This document shows, one piece after another, positions 1-8,462 of a stretch of DNA of 64,000 bases. The notes under the pieces were generated by a model. That model was not told the DNA's origin, searched no databases, and worked only from the letters and a program-made list of their open reading frames with translations. The first letter of the stretch is position 1. Every line of letters begins with the position of its first letter. The stretch comes from Bacillus sp. FJAT-49711 (GTDB taxonomy: Bacteria > Bacillota > Bacilli > Bacillales > Bacillaceae_C): assembly GCF_018343715.1 (NCBI RefSeq), contig NZ_JAGYPL010000003.1, positions 150,769 through 214,768 of the forward strand. The letters run 5' to 3'. Both the position numbers and the translations under genes were made by a program.

Positions 1-179
1 GCTACTTCGATTTCCCGAAGGCTACCCCAGCGAAAGAGGGTCGAAAGGAGAAATATTTTCACTAAGGATTCATCCGATAATTTTGTGAAGTTGTAATTAT
101 GGGATGGGCATGCCAGTGTTGTGGCTGGTAATAAAGATAAATATTGACGAAAGACTAAATCTTGATCTACACTATTCAT
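1..179 (-). CDS. IS4-family-like transposase, N-terminal part (runs off window)
   Basis: An open frame runs on the minus strand from an ATG at 177-179 past the window start, 59 codons with no stop. A clear Shine-Dalgarno AAAGGAG lies about seven bases before the ATG (180-192 on the plus strand). The residues read MNSVDQDLVFRQYLSLLPA and then KLSDESLVKIFLLSTLFRWG followed by SLREIE. That pattern (a hydrophobic helix, then an Arg/Tyr-Trp-x-Ser-x-Arg-x-Ile/Met-Glu segment) is familiar from the N-terminal region of IS4-type transposases. The DDE catalytic residues would lie outside the window. Inverted segments at about 166-201 and 202-228 may belong to the element end, but I could not define a terminal repeat. 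The assignment rests on pattern memory only. Confidence 0.55.
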   Translation of the reverse strand, partial: MNSVDQDLVFRQYLSLLPATTLACPSHNYNFTKLSDESLVKIFLLSTLFRWGSLREIEV

Positions 180-317
180 TGCGTGCTCCTTTTGTAGTGT
201 AGGGAACTGATGAGGTCGTCTTTCCCTATCTACATTAGGAGTTTTTTTATTTTACCGCAAGGTGGAAAATTAATATTTAGTCTGACCTTACATTTTTTTA
301 CAAACGTGCAACACTAG

Positions 318-388
318 TGGGCACCCAAACAACTCTGAAATAATTCGGAATTGGGTGAATTGTTCGGGTGCCTGGCACCGAAACAATT
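318..388. repeat. Dispersed palindromic repeat, copy A
   Basis: A self-complementary element of about 70 bp. The arm GGCACCCAAACAA pairs with TTGTTCGGGTGCC with one mismatch. The core TGCCTGGCACCG and the tail AAACAATTA recur in copy B near 18.2 kb, where the central part is found in the opposite orientation. It abuts the ribosome binding site of the tmrB-like gene. Confidence 0.7.
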
Positions 389-402
389 AAGGAGTGACGG
401 GT

Positions 403-999
403 TTGATTATTTGGATTAATGGGACGTTTGGGTCGGGTAAGTCGACGACGGCGTATGAGTTGGAGCGGAGGATAGAGGATTCGCATGTGTATGATCCGGA
501 GAGGTTTGGTTATGTGTTGATGAGGAATGTGCCGAGGGAGATAGCGTTGGGGGATTTTCAGGATTATGCGTTATGGCGGGAGGCAAATTATCGTTTATTG
601 AAACAAGTGGCTGAACAATATCGGGGTGTTCTCATTATTCCGATGACTCTCACAAATGAGAGATATTTTGAGGAAATTGTTGGACGCCTAAAAACTGACG
701 GGATTGAGATTAAGCATTTTACTTTGTCTGCTTCGAAAGAGACAATTGAAAAAAGACTTAAAAAGAGATTAGAAGGAAAGAATTCATGGGCACATGAACA
801 AATGGCGGGACGGCTGGAAAGCTTATCGAAAGAAACATTTCAGGAGCATATTCAAACCGATACTATGACCATTGATGAGGTCGTTGAGACGATTGCTAGA
901 CTGTCCAATATAACCTTACTGCCAGACCGCCGACCAAAAATCAAAAAGTTAATCGATAGGCTGTCCACCGGAATAAAAGAATTCGGGATATTTAAATAG
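403..999 (+). CDS. tmrB: TmrB-like P-loop ATP-binding protein (tunicamycin resistance family)
   Basis: This is a 198-residue P-loop protein. The Walker A motif GTFGSGKST lies at about residues 7-15, and the segments YDPERFGYVL, VLIIPMTLTNERYF, HFTLSASKET and GKNSWA match B. subtilis TmrB along its whole length, including the C-terminal segment HIQTDTMTI. B. subtilis TmrB is a membrane-associated ATP-binding protein that binds tunicamycin and gives resistance to it. I chose the TTG at 403 because AAGGAG (389-394) sits eight bases before it, whereas a GTG at 394 would overlap that site. Base use is odd: the first 200 bases favour G in third positions (TCG, ACG, GCG, TTG) while the remainder is A-rich like the neighbours. 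The gene stands alone. Identity is confident; substrate is inferred from the family. Confidence 0.85.
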   Translation: MIIWINGTFGSGKSTTAYELERRIEDSHVYDPERFGYVLMRNVPREIALGDFQDYALWREANYRLLKQVAEQYRGVLIIPMTLTNERYFEEIVGRLKTDGIEIKHFTLSASKETIEKRLKKRLEGKNSWAHEQMAGRLESLSKETFQEHIQTDTMTIDEVVETIARLSNITLLPDRRPKIKKLIDRLSTGIKEFGIFK

Positions 1000-1014
1000 A
1001 TGCGAAAGTTAAAA

Positions 1015-1052
1015 AAGAGGTACATTATATCGATATGATCAATGTACCTCTT
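1015..1052. terminator. Bidirectional intrinsic terminator
   Basis: The arms AAGAGGTACATT and AATGTACCTCTT form a perfect 12-bp stem between the convergent tmrB-like and opuAA genes, with A-rich and T-rich flanks that can serve both strands. Confidence 0.75.
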
Positions 1053-1065
1053 CATGTTAAAAATA

Positions 1066-2298
1066 TTAACCTAAATTCTCATCATGCTCTCCTTCGCTTT
1101 CACTGCCGGCTTCATTGCCATTTTCACCGACCAAACTAGCCAATACGTGTACTCTTAAAATAATCCCCTTTATAACCCGCTCTTCGTCCACGACGACAAT
1201 CGGATATTTGGATTCCAATGCCTTCGGGATAATATCCTGCACATATTCAGCAGGATCAACCGTGTTGATGTCCGTATCCATAACATCTTGCAACGTTTTC
1301 TTTTGCTTCAACCCTTCAATTGCTCCATCAATCGTCACGAGACCTTGTATTCGCCGACCTCTATCGACGACGAAGGCACTCGATATTCCGTTTTCCCTCA
1401 TCACTTTTATCGCTACGTTTAATCCGTCTTTTAACGAAACTAACCCAAATGGCTTCACCATGATATGTTCCGCTTGTAATATTTTTGAACGATCGATATC
1501 TTTTATAAAATCAGAAATATATTCGTTCGCGGGTTGCTCTAATATCTCCTCTGGTGTTCCAATTTGTTCTACATTTCCGTCTTTCATTACTGCGACACGA
1601 TCTCCAATTTTAAACGCTTCATTCACATCATGAGTTATAAAAATTATCGTTTTCTGAAGTCGATTTTGAATATCAAGCAGTTCCAGCTGCATCTCCCTGC
1701 GAATTAACGGGTCAAGGGCACTGAATGGCTCATCCATTAATAGTATATCCGGATCATTTGCGAGTGCTCTTGCAATCCCGACCCGCTGCCGCATCCCTCC
1801 CGAAAGTTCATCTTGATACTTATCTTCATACCCTTTCAACCCAACTACTTCCAAATGACTTTGGGCGATTTTTCGGCGTTCCTCTTTCGGCAGTCCCCGC
1901 ACTTCCAAGCCATATTCAATATTGCCAAGAACGGTACGATGGCTAAAAAGACCAAAGTGCTGGAACACCATCGCAATTTTCTTTTGCCGATAGTATTTTA
2001 GCTGCTGTGCATTATATTCAACAATATTTTCCCCATCAACATAAATTGCGCCAGCAGTTGGCCGATTCAGCATATTCAGGCATCGAATCAAGGTTGACTT
2101 TCCACTTCCAGAAAGCCCCATAATAACAAAGGTTTCGCCTTCCATTATTTCCATGGATGCATTATAAACGCCAACGGTATGACCCGTTTTCGCTAAAATA
2201 TCACTTTTAGATTCTCCCTTTTCGATCATAGGGATTACTCTTTTTGCTCTTTTGCCAAATATTTTGGATACATTTTCAAGTTTCATTTTTACTGTCAC
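1066..2298 (-). CDS. opuAA: Glycine betaine/proline ABC transporter ATP-binding subunit (OpuAA/ProV type)
   Basis: The 410-residue ATPase energises osmoprotectant uptake at the inner face of the membrane. It shows Walker A GLSGSGKST (near residue 62), the signature LSGGMRQRVG, Walker B ILLMDEPFSALDP and a C-terminal region with tandem CBS domains (about 285-395). That layout and length are those of OpuAA and ProV; in the family the CBS module senses ionic strength. The tail is acidic and rich in Glu/Gly. The start overlaps the stop of the permease gene by four bases, so the two are translationally coupled. Gene order on the minus strand is binding protein, permease, ATPase, the reverse of the B. 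subtilis opuA order (ATPase first). Substrate specificity within betaines cannot be read from sequence. Confidence 0.9.
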   Translation of the reverse strand: MTVKMKLENVSKIFGKRAKRVIPMIEKGESKSDILAKTGHTVGVYNASMEIMEGETFVIMGLSGSGKSTLIRCLNMLNRPTAGAIYVDGENIVEYNAQQLKYYRQKKIAMVFQHFGLFSHRTVLGNIEYGLEVRGLPKEERRKIAQSHLEVVGLKGYEDKYQDELSGGMRQRVGIARALANDPDILLMDEPFSALDPLIRREMQLELLDIQNRLQKTIIFITHDVNEAFKIGDRVAVMKDGNVEQIGTPEEILEQPANEYISDFIKDIDRSKILQAEHIMVKPFGLVSLKDGLNVAIKVMRENGISSAFVVDRGRRIQGLVTIDGAIEGLKQKKTLQDVMDTDINTVDPAEYVQDIIPKALESKYPIVVVDEERVIKGIILRVHVLASLVGENGNEAGSESEGEHDENLG

Positions 2299-3155
2299 GA
2301 GTCTTCCCTCCTGTGTTTCTGAAGACGCTCAGCAATTCCACCTGTTATTCGGTCGATGATGATTGCTAAGAAAACAATACTGATTCCCGCTTCAAATCCT
2401 AAAGAAATATCGATACGATTAATCGCATATAAAACTCGTTCACCAAGTCCTTGCGCACCAACCATAGAACCGACGACCGCCATCGCAAGTGCCATCATCG
2501 TTGTTTGGTTAATTCCAGCCATCATCGTTGGCAAGGCTTGTGGAAGTTGAACTTTAACTAACATTTGCATAGTCGAAGATCCGAAAGACTGCGCAGATTC
2601 AACTACTTCCTTGTTAACATTCCGGATCCCGAGTTCCGTTAAGCGGCTTACAGGCGGCAAGGCATAAATAACCGTAGCGATCACTGCCGGAACGTTTCCA
2701 AGCGGAAAAAAGAAGATGACAGGAATTAAATAAACAAAACTAGGCATCGTCTGCATTGCATCCAGCAAGGGCCGCATTGCTCGAGATAAAACTTTATTGA
2801 AGGCCATTATAATTCCAAGTGGGATTCCTATAATTAAAGAGAGAATAACGGAGATCAATACGATGGCAACGGTCGTCATCATTTCCGGCCACAGATCGAA
2901 AGACCCGACTAAAAACATAAAAACTGAAAATAGCAAGCCACCATACAAATTTGTAAAATACCATCCTAGCAAAAAAATAATAATGATGAAAACCCACCAT
3001 GGAATGGAGATTAAAGCTGATTCCAGCCCCTTAATGGACGTTGAGGCGATAACAAAAATAAAATCAAAAAGCGCTTTAAAATTTTCTGCTAAAAAATCTA
3101 TAAACTTTTCTACGCCATTTCCAATTGGTATGCGTATATTAGGAAATTCACTCAT
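2295..3155 (-). CDS. opuAB: Glycine betaine ABC transporter permease (OpuAB/ProW type)
   Basis: A membrane permease of 286 residues with several hydrophobic helices and the family segments IPLGIIMAFN, MQTMPSFVYLIP and TTMMALAMAVVGSMVGAQGLG. It forms the channel of the osmoprotectant transporter with the ATPase encoded next. I chose the ATG at 3155 (MSEFPNIRIPIG) because family members begin here. The frame is open further upstream to a TTG at 3242, but those residues look non-native. The ribosome site GGAGG lies about 20 bases before the ATG, and a small hairpin (GGCTGT, 5-base loop, ACAGCC) occupies the space between, which would bring the two closer. The binding-protein gene ends 112 bases upstream. 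Confidence 0.85.
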   Translation of the reverse strand: MSEFPNIRIPIGNGVEKFIDFLAENFKALFDFIFVIASTSIKGLESALISIPWWVFIIIIFLLGWYFTNLYGGLLFSVFMFLVGSFDLWPEMMTTVAIVLISVILSLIIGIPLGIIMAFNKVLSRAMRPLLDAMQTMPSFVYLIPVIFFFPLGNVPAVIATVIYALPPVSRLTELGIRNVNKEVVESAQSFGSSTMQMLVKVQLPQALPTMMAGINQTTMMALAMAVVGSMVGAQGLGERVLYAINRIDISLGFEAGISIVFLAIIIDRITGGIAERLQKHRREDS

Positions 3156-3267
3156 ATGAATTAGGCTGTACAGAACAGCCCTCCAACACCTTTCCAATAC
3201 AATTTTTATATATACTGCCTTTAAAAAAGACGAGAACTGCAAGCTAATGCAGCTCTTTCATCTATTT

Positions 3268-4263
3268 TTACTTCAAAGCGTCATTCACTTTCTTTGCAAC
3301 ATCTTCAGGTACCCATTTAGTCCAAATATCTTCATATTCCTGCATCCACCACTTCGCAGCGTCATCTGCTTCGGCGTCGTTTTCTTCCATATAATCTAGC
3401 GCTTTCTCTGTTAAATCATTGCTGGTTTCATATTTTTTTAGAAACTCAAAGACTTCCTTCGCTTGATTTGGGAAATCTTTATGAACCGCAACGACAACAT
3501 CATTCGGCGGGAATTCAGTTCCTTTATTTTCTTCCCATACTTTTTCATCATATGGATGATCTTCAAGAAGTGTTAAGTCGTAGCCTGCTGTTACCCAAGT
3601 AGGCGACCAATAATAGCCGACCCAAGGCTCTCCCTTTTTATAAGCTCCTGCTAAAGATGCAACAATGGCAGAATCCGACCCGGGTGCCAAGTAATTATAA
3701 GTTTCATCTAAACCATATGTTTCAACCTTTGTCGCTAAATGCTCACTTACCACCCAGCTTGACGGAGCCCCTACAATACGCCCTTTGCTTGGATCTTCTG
3801 GATCTTTAAAAACATCAGGATATTTCGCCAAGTCTTCAACTGTTTTTAAATCTGGGGCAACTGGTTCAATTCCCCGTTCCGCATCCCCTTCAATCACATA
3901 TGTTGGGACATATAACCCTTGAGCATTATCATCAAAATTAGTCGAAGCTTTCACAATACTTCCTTTTTCAATTGCCTTTTCGTAAACTTCCTTAATATTA
4001 TCTGTCCACAGTTCCATGTAGACATTTATATCTCCTTGCTCCAACGCTTGCACAGTTGCTGCCGTAGTACCCACTGTTACATCAGTGTCGTACCCGTATC
4101 CTTCTTCGACGATAAGCTGAGCGATGCTATTATGGACACGAAGACTATCCCAGCCAGCATCGGCAAATTTTATTACCTTAATACTATCCTTGCTTGCACC
4201 ACTGCTACATGCAGATAATAAAAGTAGCATACTAGTAAACACAATCATGTACATTTTTTGCAT
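3268..4263 (-). CDS. opuAC: Glycine betaine-type substrate-binding lipoprotein (OpuAC/ProX-like)
   Basis: A 331-residue extracytoplasmic binding protein, first gene of the transporter operon. The N-terminus is a lipoprotein signal, MQKMYMIVFTSMLLLLSACSS, with the lipobox LSAC, so it should be anchored to the outer face of the membrane. FADAGWDSLRVHNSIAQ, the TTAATVQALEQGDINVYMEL region and the Trp-rich GEPWVGYYWSPTW segment are typical of the OpuAC family, whose aromatic residues cage a quaternary ammonium group. It carries a full-length domain. No close regulator is visible; about 640 bases of mostly non-coding DNA lie upstream. Confidence 0.88.
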   Translation of the reverse strand: MQKMYMIVFTSMLLLLSACSSGASKDSIKVIKFADAGWDSLRVHNSIAQLIVEEGYGYDTDVTVGTTAATVQALEQGDINVYMELWTDNIKEVYEKAIEKGSIVKASTNFDDNAQGLYVPTYVIEGDAERGIEPVAPDLKTVEDLAKYPDVFKDPEDPSKGRIVGAPSSWVVSEHLATKVETYGLDETYNYLAPGSDSAIVASLAGAYKKGEPWVGYYWSPTWVTAGYDLTLLEDHPYDEKVWEENKGTEFPPNDVVVAVHKDFPNQAKEVFEFLKKYETSNDLTEKALDYMEENDAEADDAAKWWMQEYEDIWTKWVPEDVAKKVNDALK

Positions 4264-4908
4264 AACAAATAAACCCCTTTTTTTCTTAGTTTTTAAAATA
4301 AACAGGCTGTTTTTAAAGAATAGAGCTTTATAGATTTATGGAAGAAAGAATCTGAAGAATAACTTGGACACTGGAGTGGATAAACGCCTATATTTAATGG
4401 TACGGGGATTTTGAAATCATTACAAATGACTTAATACGATGTATATTCGCATATGCTTCCATTGCATAACCTCTCGTCATGTTACAAAGACTTTTCATTA
4501 AAATTACTGCCATATCCTCCGTTATCATCAAGTTTAATGATGTATACCACAAATACGAAATAATAAACATTAAAAAAAGATGATATTGACATAAGAAGGC
4601 AACATCATCTTTTTCTTGAAATGATATCCATTTACATTTTTCTTTAAAAATCCTATATAAAATTGACTTTTTAAACAGCATATCCCATGTATTTTTTATC
4701 TTATAACGGTCAATACTCTTGCTAATCCAAGGGATATTCCATTTCCAATTTTTCAACTGAAATTTTTAAGCAAAATAAGAGTATCTATATAAAGTTTCAT
4801 GTTATAATTGCAAAAAAACATGATGTTTTTTACTATAATTATCATAAACTTTATTATTAGATATGCGTTTTGTCATTATCACAAAGAACAAGGGAGGCGT
4901 GTAATGGT
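4264..4908. other. Long intergenic region with one strong hairpin
   Basis: This AT-rich stretch separates the divergent opuAC-like gene and a 51-residue gene. It holds a terminator-like hairpin at 4572-4614 and presumably the two promoters. A 120-codon minus frame at 4394-4756 starts with TTG without a ribosome site and contains the hairpin, so I do not call it a gene. Confidence 0.5.
4572..4614 (-). terminator. Terminator-like hairpin upstream of opuAC
   Basis: On the minus strand AAAAAGATGATGTTG pairs with CAATATCATCTTTTT (one G-T pair) around an 11-base loop, and a run of T follows. It lies about 310 bases before the opuAC start with no gene upstream of it, so it could end a small RNA or a long leader transcript. 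Confidence 0.55.
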
Positions 4909-5064
4909 ATGACTGCAGAAAATTTGGATAAACAAGGGATAACTGTTAATTCGGCCATCTCCTTAAAAGGAATCGTGAAAGCTATTTTCAAAGATAATGT
5001 TCATGTCCAAATTGGTGGAAAAGTAATCTCTTTGCCCCTATCTAATAAAGACATAGTTAAATAA
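4909..5064 (+). CDS. Hypothetical 51-residue protein
   Basis: A short gene with a good ribosome site (GGGAGG, 4892-4897) about 11 bases before an ATG at 4909. The product starts MTAENLDKQGITVNS and ends with a beta-rich segment, GIVKAIFKDNVHVQIGGKVI, that reads like a small SH3/KOW-type barrel. I do not recognise a family. A strong terminator follows directly. The next gene converges on it. It has no signal peptide and no membrane segment. Confidence 0.6.
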   Translation: MTAENLDKQGITVNSAISLKGIVKAIFKDNVHVQIGGKVISLPLSNKDIVK

Positions 5065-5071
5065 TTCAAAC

Positions 5072-5108
5072 AGGTGATGCAAAAAATGCATCACCTTTCT
5101 TGTTTTTT
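5072..5108. terminator. Intrinsic terminator between convergent genes
   Basis: AGGTGATGCA and TGCATCACCT form a perfect stem with a five-A loop and a downstream T-rich run (5097-5108). It ends the 51-residue gene; its 3' arm overlaps the stop codon of the convergent coiled-coil gene. Confidence 0.85.
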
Positions 5109-5837
5109 AGATTCTTTCTTTTCAGGATTCATTAATAATGTTAACGATTGGTCGTTCCCATTCATCAACTTATATACATAAGCGGACGTTAGCTTGAATC
5201 CATTTTCAATTTTATCGGCTAAAAAGCTGGCGCGTTCAAATAGGACCGAACGAAGGTGGCTTATTTCTCTTAATATTTTCTCCGTTAATGCCTCTTGATT
5301 TTCCAATCTGCTAGATACTTGAGCCTGAAGCACTTTTTGTTGAGAAACGTCTTCCTTCATCTCCTTTTGAATTTCGATCTGTTGTTTAATTTTTGAATGT
5401 AATTCTTCATTAGCCGATTCGGATTGCTTCAAACGTTGGACAATTTCAGCATTCATTTCATTTAATTTCGTCATTTGATCCAGCCATTCTTTCTTTAAAG
5501 CGAGTTCATTTTCTTTCTCTTGATCACTTTTATCATCCAGCTTCGCAAGCCAATCAATGACTTCACCTTCAAACTTTTCGTGTTTCAAATGAATATCCCG
5601 AAGTTCATCTAATTGATTTCCAATTTCAGACCACTGATTAGTATGAGTTTTTTCCTGCTGTTCGTATAAAATTTTTAAATCAAGGAAGGAATGAGTTAAT
5701 GCTTCATTCGCTTCACGCTGCTGGATAATCAGTTCTGATAAATAGTCCATTTTATATAATTCTTGATTAGGCGCCTGAATATTTTTCACATTTTTATAAA
5801 CTTCTGGATGGTCATTGTTATTAATAAATAACCCCAC
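5091..5837 (-). CDS. Hypothetical coiled-coil protein
   Basis: The product is 248 residues, very hydrophilic, and dominated by heptad-like Glu/Lys/Gln/Leu repeats from about residue 35 to 200, so a long coiled coil is expected. It starts MGLFINNNDHPEVYKNVKNI and has no signal peptide or membrane helix. The start is a GTG with AAGGGGTG about nine bases upstream; an ATG just before it is in another frame. I recognise it as a Bacillus hypothetical protein but know no function. It stands alone between two convergent or divergent neighbours. Confidence 0.75.
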   Translation of the reverse strand: MGLFINNNDHPEVYKNVKNIQAPNQELYKMDYLSELIIQQREANEALTHSFLDLKILYEQQEKTHTNQWSEIGNQLDELRDIHLKHEKFEGEVIDWLAKLDDKSDQEKENELALKKEWLDQMTKLNEMNAEIVQRLKQSESANEELHSKIKQQIEIQKEMKEDVSQQKVLQAQVSSRLENQEALTEKILREISHLRSVLFERASFLADKIENGFKLTSAYVYKLMNGNDQSLTLLMNPEKKESKKQER

Positions 5838-5925
5838 TCCATTTCACCCCTTAATGCATGATTGTATTATCTTATGCATTGGGTGGATGGAGGGGGCACA
5901 ATAGTCATGATGACAATTATTATTT

Positions 5926-7137
5926 TTATGTCAATTCAGTTTGCTTTGTTTCTTTGCCTAAAAAAACAACTGCAAGTACACCAATGATTATCGCGATACA
6001 GAAAATCCCGAAAACAATGCCAATATCGAATTTTGCGGCTACAAGAGATCCGACTAATAACGGTCCTAATACACCGCCAACACGACCGGCAGCAGCTGCC
6101 ATTCCTGCTCCAGTTCCCCTAATGATGGCAGGATATTGCTCGGGTGTATATGCATAAAGCGCACCCCACGCACCTAAGTTAAAAAATGATAGGAATATAC
6201 CAGAAATAAGAAGGATCGCTGTTGTATCAGCGTTTCCAAAAATTAATGCACTTATTGCAGTACCGAGTAAATATGTGGAAAGTACAAATTTTCGCCCTAC
6301 TTTCTCGATAATCCAAGCAGCCGTAAAATAGCCTGGAAGCTGTGCAAGCGTCATAATAAGCACATACTCAAAACTTTTAATAAGACTGAAACCTTTCATC
6401 ACCATTACACTTGGCAGCCATAAAAACATACCGTAATACGAAAAAACAACCATGAACCATACAATCCACAACATAACAGTCGCTTTTACATATTTTTTTG
6501 ACCAAACTTCACGGATATTTTGAAAAACGGATTGAGTCATTTTTTTCTTCGCTGAAAACTGCGGGGAATCAGGCAGCTTCAAACGCAAATAAATCGCATA
6601 AAATGCCGGAAAGGCTGTTATAATGAGTGCCACTCTCCAACCATATTCCGGTATGACGAAATATGAAATAAGGGCGGCAACTAGCCAACCAACAGCCCAA
6701 AAGCTTTCTAAAAGAACAACAATGCGTCCTCTTTCCTTCGCTTCGACACTTTCAGAAACTAGCGTTGAGGCAACTGGCAATTCCCCTCCAAGTCCTGCTC
6801 CAACAACAAAACGCAAAATCATAAACGCTGCTAATGTTGTTGTAAGTGCGGATAATCCACTTCCAACAGAAAATAGGACTAGTGTTAACATAAAAACATT
6901 TTTTCTTCCAATCTTATCGGCCATCATTCCAAATACTAACGCACCTACAACCATACCAATTGAATTGATGCTGCCGATCCAACCCATTTGGGAAGGTGTT
7001 AAATTCCATTCAATTGCCAACGCTGCAATGACAAATGATAATATCCCAACGTCCATTGCATCAAATGCCCATCCTAGACCGGCGATACCTAGTAATTTAT
7101 TACGTGAAATAGTAGATTGTGGTTTTATTATTTTCAC
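5926..7137 (-). CDS. niaP: Niacin transporter NiaP (MFS)
   Basis: A 403-residue major facilitator protein with 12 predicted helices, very close to B. subtilis NiaP (YceI): LLGIAGLGWAFDAMDVGILS, GLGGELPVASTLVSE, LLESFWAVGW, FSYYGMFLWLPSVMV, YAYTPEQYPAIIRGTG and the C-terminal GKETKQTEL. The family imports nicotinate (and probably nicotinamide) for NAD synthesis. In Firmicutes niaP is usually repressed by NiaR. Upstream of the start there is a perfect palindrome TTTACATATGTAAA (7155-7168) followed by TGTCTTTACA-like sequence; I cannot say that this is a NiaR site. Single-gene unit. Confidence 0.9.
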   Translation of the reverse strand: MKIIKPQSTISRNKLLGIAGLGWAFDAMDVGILSFVIAALAIEWNLTPSQMGWIGSINSIGMVVGALVFGMMADKIGRKNVFMLTLVLFSVGSGLSALTTTLAAFMILRFVVGAGLGGELPVASTLVSESVEAKERGRIVVLLESFWAVGWLVAALISYFVIPEYGWRVALIITAFPAFYAIYLRLKLPDSPQFSAKKKMTQSVFQNIREVWSKKYVKATVMLWIVWFMVVFSYYGMFLWLPSVMVMKGFSLIKSFEYVLIMTLAQLPGYFTAAWIIEKVGRKFVLSTYLLGTAISALIFGNADTTAILLISGIFLSFFNLGAWGALYAYTPEQYPAIIRGTGAGMAAAAGRVGGVLGPLLVGSLVAAKFDIGIVFGIFCIAIIIGVLAVVFLGKETKQTELT

Positions 7138-7302
7138 CTTCGCATACCCCTGTCTTTACATATGTAAATTTATATCTTAAAACTGAATATACACCTATAT
7201 ATACAACGTTGCAATATAAATTTACCTTTGCTACAAGATAGTATGTCCTAAAAAACGATTCTCCTTCGTATATGTAAATGTTTCAAAAAATATTAATCTA
7301 TG

Positions 7303-7329
7303 CAAAAAAGGGCACTTGATTGGGCCCTT
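7303..7329 (-). terminator. Intrinsic terminator of the DinB gene
   Basis: On the minus strand AAGGGC and GCCCTT pair around a 10-base loop and are followed by a run of T. It lies just past the DinB stop codon. Confidence 0.6.
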
Positions 7330-7341
7330 CAAACGATATTT

Positions 7342-7827
7342 TTATTTTTCAGCTAATGGCGTTAACCCTCTTCCAATGAGATTGGCAGATATAGGCTGTC
7401 TACCTAATTCTCTAGCCCAAATGGACAATTGGCCAATATGATGAATTTCATGAGCAATCACATGTCTCATAACCTCTCCCCACGTATCAGTCGTTATCCG
7501 ACCATCTGGCAAAGTATCGTGGAGCAAATTATTCTCCACGCTTTCATTCCAGTTCAGAACAAATGATTCTACTTCCAGTTTAAATTTTGCATCAAGCTTC
7601 CTTACCTTTTCTAAGCTTTTGAAATCCTCAAAGCTCTCTTGAAAATCAGATTTCCCTTGAAGAACTCGAATCCAGCTCCATTCAACATCCACAATGTGAA
7701 AGAGCGTTTGCAAAATCCCTCCTACTCCACCTCTCCTGTTTAAAAGCAGTTCTTCTTCCATGATTTCTTCACACCAGTGATACCAATCTTCTCTTACTTG
7801 CCAATTATAACGAAATAAAGTCTGCAT
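7342..7827 (-). CDS. DinB/YfiT-like metal-binding protein (YjoA homologue)
   Basis: The 161-residue four-helix protein has the three-histidine metal site of the DinB superfamily: His44 in LFHIVDVEWSW, then His122/His126/His130 in GEVMRHVIAHEIHHIGQ. The whole sequence matches B. subtilis YjoA, including SIWARELGRQPISANLIGRGL at the C-terminus. Many DinB-fold proteins are thiol-dependent transferases or hydrolases, but the function of YjoA is unknown. The gene is monocistronic, with a terminator after it and about 630 bases of non-coding DNA before the next gene. Confidence 0.85.
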   Translation of the reverse strand: MQTLFRYNWQVREDWYHWCEEIMEEELLLNRRGGVGGILQTLFHIVDVEWSWIRVLQGKSDFQESFEDFKSLEKVRKLDAKFKLEVESFVLNWNESVENNLLHDTLPDGRITTDTWGEVMRHVIAHEIHHIGQLSIWARELGRQPISANLIGRGLTPLAEK

Positions 7828-8462
7828 ACGTAACCCTCCATTTTGGGTTTAGATTAAACTCTACAAATTTTTATCAATCCAATTTTTCATACAAAGAAGT
7901 ATTATTCTTTTCGCCGAACAGTTCAATATGTAGATATACTTTTTGACTTCTGTCCACATACCTTCGTGACGAACAATTAAACCGAAGAGAACCATTACTC
8001 ATTCCTGTCAAAATAATATGCCCGACCTATTAATCAGTCTTCATGATACACAGATATTGCCGCTTAATGTAGTCATCTTTCTATCGTTTCAAGAAATTAT
8101 TCCAGCCATCAAAAACAATTTTTCAGCGTTTGTGATTTGATTTCAATACTTTCTTATTTTACACCAGACATGGATGCATTCAGTGAAAGTAAATAAATAC
8201 TTCCATTTCGTAAGATAATAATTTTATAAAATCCACTAGAGTAGAAAGGAAATATGCCACATTTTGAAAAATACTGCGCTCTTATGAAGTTTGGATTACT
8301 TAGCCTTAGGAGGAATAAACATTATTCTTACTAGACAAATTAAAGATAAACAAGCCGAAACAGATAAGGGATACGTTCATTCTTTTTTTCTTTTTTTACC
8401 AACAACATACCTAAAAATTCATAAAATGGTGAACGAAATGATTTTTGGAAAGAGGTAAATTA
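7828..8462. other. Intergenic region, no supported gene
   Basis: About 630 AT-rich bases between divergent genes. The only coding hint is a short frame after AGGAGG near 8310-8316 that would need an ATT start. I see no RNA structure or repeat that I can name; promoters for both flanking genes must lie here. Confidence 0.4.

Noticed and set aside
1-250. Possible riboswitch (hairpins near 166-230)
   Set aside because: No match to lysine, c-di-AMP or T-box consensus; the stretch is better explained as a transposase 5' end.
4394-4756. 120-codon minus-strand frame
   Set aside because: TTG start without ribosome site, very AT-rich, no family resemblance, and a terminator-like hairpin lies within it.
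8281-8460. Short frame after AGGAGG near 8310
   Set aside because: It would need an ATT start and shows no known protein pattern.
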